A stretch of DNA of 20,081 bases from Parachlamydiaceae bacterium (lineage in GTDB: Bacteria; Chlamydiota; Chlamydiia; Chlamydiales; Parachlamydiaceae): contig JACDDG010000002.1 of assembly GCA_013817115.1 (NCBI GenBank), positions 1 through 20,081 on the forward strand, given 5' to 3'. Positions within the stretch are counted from its first letter, which is position 1; each line of letters begins with the position of its first letter. Under the pieces are notes generated by a model. It was not told where the DNA came from. It ran no database searches and was given only the letters and a program-made list of their open reading frames with translations. Below, one piece after another: positions 15,442 through 20,081 of this stretch. A program made the translations under genes and the position numbers.

Positions 15442-17337
15442 TTATCCTAAGTACCTGCCACATACTTTTCGTGAAGCCATAAAAATAGATTCAATAATTT
15501 TATATTCCTTAAAAACATGCTCCTCTTCAAACATTTTTAATAATTCTAAAGAAGATGCATTCAAGTCATTTTCACCAGTACTTCGCGTTTTTACCAGAGG
15601 ATCAGCCCCCAATTTGACTAGGCGAGCTATTTTACTTATTTCCAAATTAACCAAATCGCATAATTTTTCATGGCCTTCACTGTTTTTACTGCTTGACTCT
15701 AAAAGGCGGCTTAAATTAAATTCTAAAATAATGAGCTCTTTGTGAAGTAGTGTAAAACCATTTGAATCATGTAAATCAATTGAAATGCCGTTATTAACAA
15801 AAAGTTCCACTATCTCAAGGCTTGAAGTGGTGTGGATGACATTGCTAATTGTTGCTAATTTTGATTTGTCAAAATCACTTAAAATTTGCAACATATAGTG
15901 ATTATTATAGATTTCATCTTTAATGCAAAGTTCCAATCCACTAACGCCTTGATTATTTTTTTGAAAAAAATCGCATCCATATGTAATTAATTTTTCAATG
16001 AATCGACGGGCCTGAGATTTATTTTTTCTAGATTCTTTCGGTTGGCAATCTCGGGGATTAATTTCTTTTAATCCTTGAATTCCAATATAACGGCAGGTTT
16101 CCATTAGGAGGTTATTTCCGTTTATATCTTGTTCATTAATATCTCTCTTAATATCAATGAAAAAATCCAAAAGGGCAAAACTTCTTGCACGGGCTATTAG
16201 ATTAAACAGTCCTTCTCCTTCGGGGAGGTATTCGAGAAATGAAAAAATTTGGAAGTCGTGAAAACCCCCAAAAAAAATAAGAAATTCGATTGAACATTCA
16301 CCGTCATTATTTTGTTGGGTTAGGCTAGCTCCCATTTCCAACAAACTTCTGATGAAAACTGTGTTACTGAGACTGTTGCCTAGATTAAAGTAGCATTTAC
16401 TTAGATGGAGTAACAGAGTGTTGCCATCAGCATCAGATTCGTTAATGTCCCAACCATACTTTGTAAGTAATTTATACACTTCAATCGCTTTGTCGGAAGT
16501 GGGTTTTTCTAGTGAAATTAATTTGAAATTAATGGGATTATTTGAATTTTTACATTTTATATTTTCAGTTGTTAGCATTGCCGTAGAATCGGGATACATC
16601 AATCTGTGGTCAGCTATTTCTTTATAGGGAAGGGTGATCTTAAAATTGGCTCCCATACTTAAAAGCTGTTCAACTTTCGTGACATCTCCTTTTTCAAGTG
16701 CACAAAAAAGGGGGGTGCGTCCAAAATGGTCACGAGAATTTATATCACATTTTTTGGCTATCAAAAAGTTTATAAGTTCACTGTCGGTGGCATGGTGTAA
16801 AAGTCCTGAGGCGCGTTTGATCCCACCCATGGGAACTTGTTGTAAAAGTTTTTTAATTTCTAATCCGTTAAAAAGATTATGTCGTTCAAACAAATTCAAT
16901 GCACAAATACCTGAGCTGTTTATTTGCAGAGGATCACATCTATTAAAAAGCAGCCTCTCGATAAAAATTTTGACACGTTCAAAAAGATTTGCATTTTTTT
17001 TAAAAGCTTCACAGGCATAGATCAGAGCATTGTTGTTTTTAGTGTCCGATTGATTAATGTTCTCTCCCATCAATAACAGGTAATCTAATATGGTATCATC
17101 AAGATTTATTGCTGAAAATAGAATACAAGGATTTTTTGTAAAAAAACTCCTTCTTGTTGCATTGATAGGTAATTGAGGCAAAGAATAGGTTAATTGCATG
17201 TAAGTGACCATTTGTTTAAATATCAGATTTAGCCTGATATTCTCTGGGTCATCGATATTATCTTCAACATTTTGGGAATCCTTTTTTAGTATTGGTATAG
17301 GTGCTGTTTTAGCAAAGTTGTTTGAAGTTGAATGCAT
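15442..17337 (-). CDS. Ankyrin-repeat protein, upstream copy of a tandem pair
   Basis: The protein has 631 residues. Ankyrin-like units lie at about 79-111 (DDTILDYLLLMGENINQSD), 184-232 (SELINFLIAKKCDINSRD, GRTPLFCALEKGDVTKVEQL), around 295-330 (YGWDINESDADGNTLLLHL), in the segment beginning SLEIVELFVNNGISIDLHD near the C-terminal third, and in KIARLVKLGADPL near the end. N- and C-terminal signature blocks are conserved with the downstream copy: IRLNLIFKQMVTYMQLTYSL and FMASRKVCGRYLG. A segment rich in Arg and Lys (ESRKNKSQARRFIEKL) precedes the second half. The start ATG has a GAGGA Shine-Dalgarno site. It is the first gene of a two-gene unit and possibly drives the dipeptidase-like gene too. 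No clear promoter is visible in the region before it. It is a likely host-interaction protein by analogy with ankyrin effectors; no secretion signal can be proven by eye. Confidence 0.85.
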   Translation of the reverse strand: MHSTSNNFAKTAPIPILKKDSQNVEDNIDDPENIRLNLIFKQMVTYMQLTYSLPQLPINATRRSFFTKNPCILFSAINLDDTILDYLLLMGENINQSDTKNNNALIYACEAFKKNANLFERVKIFIERLLFNRCDPLQINSSGICALNLFERHNLFNGLEIKKLLQQVPMGGIKRASGLLHHATDSELINFLIAKKCDINSRDHFGRTPLFCALEKGDVTKVEQLLSMGANFKITLPYKEIADHRLMYPDSTAMLTTENIKCKNSNNPINFKLISLEKPTSDKAIEVYKLLTKYGWDINESDADGNTLLLHLSKCYFNLGNSLSNTVFIRSLLEMGASLTQQNNDGECSIEFLIFFGGFHDFQIFSFLEYLPEGEGLFNLIARARSFALLDFFIDIKRDINEQDINGNNLLMETCRYIGIQGLKEINPRDCQPKESRKNKSQARRFIEKLITYGCDFFQKNNQGVSGLELCIKDEIYNNHYMLQILSDFDKSKLATISNVIHTTSSLEIVELFVNNGISIDLHDSNGFTLLHKELIILEFNLSRLLESSSKNSEGHEKLCDLVNLEISKIARLVKLGADPLVKTRSTGENDLNASSLELLKMFEEEHVFKEYKIIESIFMASRKVCGRYLG

Positions 17338-17708
17338 GAAGTCCTCATTGTAATAATCAAATTAAAAATCCCAACAATTTAATTGACATGGTGTACTAGC
17401 ATGTGCTAATTATTATCTTAAAATATCTAAAGATTTTAGGCTAGTTTTTCAAAATTCACCGTGAATTCATTCAATCCAATTTTAAATAATTTTTCGCAAC
17501 TCATAATCCATAATTTTTTTTAAATTAGCTTTCTGGTAAATAAATGTCAAAGGAGACCATGAAATAATTTTCGCCTTATATGAATTATGTTTGACTTTTT
17601 CGTCCAGATGCGTACTGTGAGACATAATTTGATAGACAAGAAGCTAAAAAAAGTTTTACACATAAATATAAGCAGGAAAATAAATTCGAATAGGGTAGGA
17701 GATTGACA
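17338..17708. other. Divergent intergenic region between the ankyrin pair and the DUF6496-ligD unit
   Basis: This 371-base stretch must hold promoters for both directions, but I see no convincing pair. TTGACT (17591-17596) has no good -10 at 17 bases, and CATAAT (17623-17628) has no good -35. It contains a near-perfect dyad (17453-17467) and a three-codon frame with a strong ribosome site (AGGAGA at 17551, ATG AAA TAA at 17559-17567). No longer reading frame looks coding. Confidence 0.55.
17453..17467. promoter_or_regulatory. 15-base dyad AATTCAC-C-GTGAATT, possible operator
   Basis: Seven-base arms are perfectly complementary around a single central C. The site is 116 bases before the ankyrin ATG and about 240 bases before the DUF6496 start. 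Symmetry and size fit a dimeric regulator site; no regulator gene is in the window. Confidence 0.3.
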
Positions 17709-17902
17709 GTGGCAACAAAATATGGTCCAAAAGCCCAGAAATCTGTAGAAACAGAGATGCATAAAATGAAAGAAGGGGAATTGGAGTCCGGTAAAATCAT
17801 AAAAAAGTCACAAATCCAAAGCATGCAGTAGCTATTGTTGGAATGTCTGAAGCAAGAAAAGGCGGAGCAAAAGTTCCAAAAAAACTTTCTAGGTTTATTT
17901 AA
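17709..17902 (+). pseudogene. DUF6496-type small basic protein, frameshifted
   Basis: From GTG at 17709, which has a good AGGAGA Shine-Dalgarno site, the frame reads MATKYGPKAQKSVETEMHKM, then KEGELESGK, then ends early at TAG (17829-17831). Shifting frame in the A6 run at 17801-17806 continues as KVTNPKHAVAIVGMSEARKG, then GAKVPKK, to a TAA at 17900-17902. Together this is the typical DUF6496 pattern (KYGKKAQ...MHK.K.G.LKSG...K.QAIAIGLSEARK.G.KVPKK). One A is missing relative to an open frame. The family is small, lysine-rich and of unknown function; the composition suggests nucleic-acid contact. The restored stop is one base before the ligD ATG (TAA-A-ATG), so the intact gene would be translationally coupled to ligD. 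Confidence 0.72.
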
Positions 17903-17903
17903 A

Positions 17904-18509
17904 ATGAAGTTAAAAGACTACAAATCCAAAAGAAATTTTGAGGAATCACCCGAACCTTCTCCTAAGGTGTCTAAGAGGGGTAAAAAAGCTTTGCAGTTTG
18001 TTATTCAAAAGCATGATGCTAGCCATTTGCATTATGATTTCCGTTTAGAAGTAGATGGAGTTTTGAAAAGCTGGGCGGTGCCAAAAGGGCCTTCTTTAGA
18101 TCCGTCAGTAAAGCGTCTTGCAATGATGGTGGAAGATCATCCTTACGATTACCGCGAATTTGAAGGAGGTATCCCTTCTGGGTATGGCGCGGGCATTGTT
18201 ATGATTTGGGATCAAGGAAGCTACTCGGTTAAGGGAGAATCAGCTAAAAAATCTGAAGATCTTTTGCGAGAAGGATTGGAAAAAGGGAGCGTGCATTTTA
18301 CATTAGAAGGTACGAAACTGAAAGGTGAGTTCGCTTTAGTTCATTTAAAAAATGAAAAAAGGAATGAATGGCTTTTAATGAAAATAAAAGATGAATTTTG
18401 TACTAAGGAAGATGTTCTTTGCGAGGATCGCTCCGTTGTCTCAGGAAAGAATTTGGAGGAAATAGGTGTAAAAAAAAAGCAAAAAAAAGCGAGAGATAAA
18501 GCCTCATGA
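17904..18509 (+). CDS. ligD: LigD 3'-phosphoesterase domain, separated from the ligase by a frameshift
   Basis: The product has 201 residues from ATG 17904. It contains the LigD phosphoesterase signature: FVIQKHDASHLHYDFRLEVD, then SWAVPKGPS, EDHPYDYREFEG and PSGYGAG. Residues equivalent to the Pseudomonas LigD active site are all present at a constant offset of five: His37, His43, Asp45, Arg47 and His79. The domain trims 3'-phosphate and 3'-ribonucleotide ends during non-homologous end joining. The frame continues past the domain into a Lys-rich tail (KKKQKKARDKAS) and ends at TGA 18507-18509. The ligase frame opens at 18472 in frame +1. An upstream TTG at 17835 in this frame only overlaps the DUF6496 remnant and is rejected. 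The start has no strong Shine-Dalgarno site, consistent with coupling to the preceding gene. As an independent protein it could still work, since stand-alone phosphoesterase genes exist. Confidence 0.85.
   Translation: MKLKDYKSKRNFEESPEPSPKVSKRGKKALQFVIQKHDASHLHYDFRLEVDGVLKSWAVPKGPSLDPSVKRLAMMVEDHPYDYREFEGGIPSGYGAGIVMIWDQGSYSVKGESAKKSEDLLREGLEKGSVHFTLEGTKLKGEFALVHLKNEKRNEWLLMKIKDEFCTKEDVLCEDRSVVSGKNLEEIGVKKKQKKARDKAS
18471..18490 (+). repeat. Tandem A8-GC slippage tract in ligD
   Basis: Two consecutive 10-base units of eight A followed by GC sit exactly at the junction of the phosphoesterase and ligase frames. Loss of one A, or a gain of two, fuses them into one reading frame with the linker reading ...GVKKSKKKREIKPHDVKPML. 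This is a homopolymer prone to replication, transcription or sequencing slippage. Confidence 0.85.
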
Positions 18510-18519
18510 CGTCAAACCT

Positions 18520-20081
18520 ATGTTGGCCACATTAGTCGACAAGGCTTTTGATGATGAAGATTGGCTTTTTGAAATAAAACTAGATGGATTTCGCGCCATC
18601 GCAGAGCTTGACAACAGCATCGTTAAATTATACTCAAGAAACCAACTCTCATTTAATCAAAGATTCCCCACCATAGTAAATCAATTGAAAAAACTTTCTT
18701 TAGATGCGATCCTTGATGGAGAAATTGTTGTGTTGAATAAAAATGGGATTTCTGAATTCCAGAAATTGCAAAATCTTAATGCAGATTCAGATGTTTATTA
18801 TTATGTGTTTGACATTCTCTATTGGGAAGGGCAAGATTTACGAAAAAGTACCGTAATAGAACGAAAATTAATTCTGGAAAAAATACTTGGCAATAGCTCT
18901 CAGGTTCGCTATTTAGATCATATTGAAAAGCGAGGACTTGATTTTTTCAAGTTTTGTGCGGATAAAAATCTTGAGGGAATGATAGCAAAGAAAAAAGATA
19001 GTCCCTATTTGGAAGGCATACGCTCGAAAAGCTGGCTTAAAATAAAAAATGAACAGCAACAAGAAGCTGTGATTTGTGGTTTTACAGAACCGCGAGGGGG
19101 TCGTAAAGGTTTTGGAGCTCTTGTTGTTGGTTTTTACAAAAATGGAAAAATCAAATTTTCTGGTCATGTTGGAGGTGGGTTTTCAGCCAAAAAATTGGCA
19201 GAGATCAAAGCTCTCCTTACCCCATTGATTATTTCTGAGTGCCCATTTGCTTCAAAACCAAAAACAAATTCGCAAGTTACTTGGGTGACTCCGCAGTATA
19301 TTTGCGAGGTTAAATTTAAAGAACTGACCACGGAGGGTATTATGCGCCAGCCTATTTTCCAAGGATTAAGAATGGATAAATCTCCCGATGAAGTGGTGGA
19401 GGAGAAGCCCCAATCCACTGAAAATGTACATAAAAAATCAAAGGAATCGAAAGAATTTAAGGAATCGATGCAATCGAATCCCGCCAAGGAAAAAGAATCT
19501 CATGCCTCAAAAGCTAACGTTTCAAAGGGTCGTATTTCAATGGGGAATAAAAAGGAAAAAAACATAGACCTTCTTGAAGAGTTTCCTTTTCTGACACATT
19601 TGGATAAATTATATTGGGAAAAGGAAAAAATAACCAAAGGAGATGTTCTAGAGTATTACGCTTCTATTGCCCATAAAATTTTGCCTTATCTAGTTAATCG
19701 ACCTCAAGTTCTGAAAAGATTCCCAAGCGGGAGCGCACAACCAAGCTTCTATCAAAAAAATCTGGAAAATCACCCAGATTGGATTTCCACAATTTCTATA
19801 AAACATGAAAATAGATCGGTAGATTATTTGCTTATTGAGGATATTAAAAGTTTGTTATATGCAGTTAATCTTGGATGTATCGAAATCCATTCATGGTTTT
19901 CTAGTATTCAAAACCTCAATAATCCAGATTTTTTAATTTTGGATTTAGATCCAGAAGACATTTCATTTGAAGTTGTCATTGAAACAGCTTTGCTGTTGCA
20001 TGAGATTTTAGAAAAAATGAAGGTACCTCATTTTTGCAAAACTTCAGGATCCAGAGGCCTACATATTGCCATTCCTTTAGG
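18520..20081 (+). CDS. ligD: LigD ATP-dependent DNA ligase and polymerase domains, 3' end outside the window
   Basis: The frame is open from 18472 to the window edge; the first ATG is at 18520. It reads MLATLVDKAFDDEDWLFEIK. The ligase nucleophile is Lys20 in EIKLDGFRA. Other motifs are LDGEIVV (III), YYYVFDILY (IIIa), EGMIAKK (IV, at 18973) and SWLKIK (V), followed by an OB domain (GFTEPRGGRKGFGALVVG, VGGGFS, FKELTTEGIMRQPIFQG). A Lys/Ser/Glu-rich linker follows (about 19396-19555). The polymerase domain begins near 19565 and shows catalytic DLDP (19942-19953) and SGSRGLH, then runs off the edge. The domain order phosphoesterase-ligase-polymerase is that of Pseudomonas LigD. The enzyme seals double-strand breaks with Ku; no ku gene is in the window. 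The ATG lies 11 bases after the stop of the phosphoesterase frame, so re-initiation is possible. Confidence 0.88.
   Translation, partial: MLATLVDKAFDDEDWLFEIKLDGFRAIAELDNSIVKLYSRNQLSFNQRFPTIVNQLKKLSLDAILDGEIVVLNKNGISEFQKLQNLNADSDVYYYVFDILYWEGQDLRKSTVIERKLILEKILGNSSQVRYLDHIEKRGLDFFKFCADKNLEGMIAKKKDSPYLEGIRSKSWLKIKNEQQQEAVICGFTEPRGGRKGFGALVVGFYKNGKIKFSGHVGGGFSAKKLAEIKALLTPLIISECPFASKPKTNSQVTWVTPQYICEVKFKELTTEGIMRQPIFQGLRMDKSPDEVVEEKPQSTENVHKKSKESKEFKESMQSNPAKEKESHASKANVSKGRISMGNKKEKNIDLLEEFPFLTHLDKLYWEKEKITKGDVLEYYASIAHKILPYLVNRPQVLKRFPSGSAQPSFYQKNLENHPDWISTISIKHENRSVDYLLIEDIKSLLYAVNLGCIEIHSWFSSIQNLNNPDFLILDLDPEDISFEVVIETALLLHEILEKMKVPHFCKTSGSRGLHIAIPL

Larger units (their letters stand above)
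13524..17337 (-). repeat. Tandem gene duplication of about 1.9 kb
   Basis: The two ankyrin genes are the same size (633 and 631 codons) and align from end to end. They share the same Shine-Dalgarno context (CAATGAGG before both ATGs) and nearly identical DNA at the 3' end (AAGCCATAAAAATAGA, about 40 bases before each stop in gene orientation). By eye about half of the residues match in the segment I aligned (residues 415-540), so the duplication is old enough for both copies to diverge. Confidence 0.85.

Noticed and set aside
17835..17903. N-terminal extension of the LigD phosphoesterase from a TTG
   Set aside because: This stretch is the 3' part of the DUF6496 gene read in another frame; the family start fits ATG 17904.
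18506..18535. ATGA overlap at the phosphoesterase stop as the ligase start
   Set aside because: That ATG is in the third frame and stops after nine codons; the ligase frame uses 18520 or a frameshift.

Overview
The window is AT-rich, low-GC bacterial DNA with clear Shine-Dalgarno sites (AGGAG type) and sigma70-like promoters. The gene content (two long ankyrin-repeat proteins, a giant alpha-helical protein of about 2,440 residues, and stress genes) resembles amoeba- or eukaryote-associated bacteria. My best guess is an environmental chlamydia (Parachlamydia/Protochlamydia type), with Legionellales or another intracellular lineage as the alternative. This is an inference from gene style only; there is no rRNA, tRNA or other taxonomic marker gene here.

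Layout. (1) Bases 1-2600, minus strand: a zinc-dependent alcohol/formaldehyde-type dehydrogenase, then a two-gene stress unit made of a BON-domain lipoprotein and a glycine-zipper general stress protein. Both proteins of the unit carry in-frame tandem repeats. (2) Bases 2600-5600: an unrecognised 210-residue protein, a VOC/glyoxalase-family protein with a very good promoter, and a histidine-phosphatase gene broken by one in-frame TAA. Two intergenic repeat elements lie here: a GC-rich triple hairpin (3911-4035) and a MITE-like inverted repeat (5289-5401). (3) Bases 5586-12896: one giant plus-strand gene, mostly helical repeat, with a possible degenerate nucleotidyltransferase-like segment near its N-terminus. 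(4) Bases 12905-17337, minus strand: an N-terminally truncated VanX-like D-Ala-D-Ala dipeptidase and a tandem pair of paralogous ankyrin proteins. (5) Bases 17709 to the end, plus strand: a frameshifted DUF6496-type small gene followed one base later by ligD, the multifunctional NHEJ DNA ligase, in the order phosphoesterase - ligase - polymerase. ligD is split by a frameshift in a tandem A8 tract and runs off the right edge.

The strongest theme is gene damage. Four genes carry lesions: two single-base frameshifts in A tracts, one nonsense codon and one missing N-terminus. Either the genome is decaying, or A-tract length is variable or misread. In the split ligD all catalytic motifs that I can check are intact on both sides of the break, so rescue by slippage or function as two polypeptides is a real possibility. 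I saw no CRISPR array, no RNA gene, no transposase and no complete novel defence system. The best candidates for undescribed biology are the giant protein and the split ligD with its DUF6496 leader gene.
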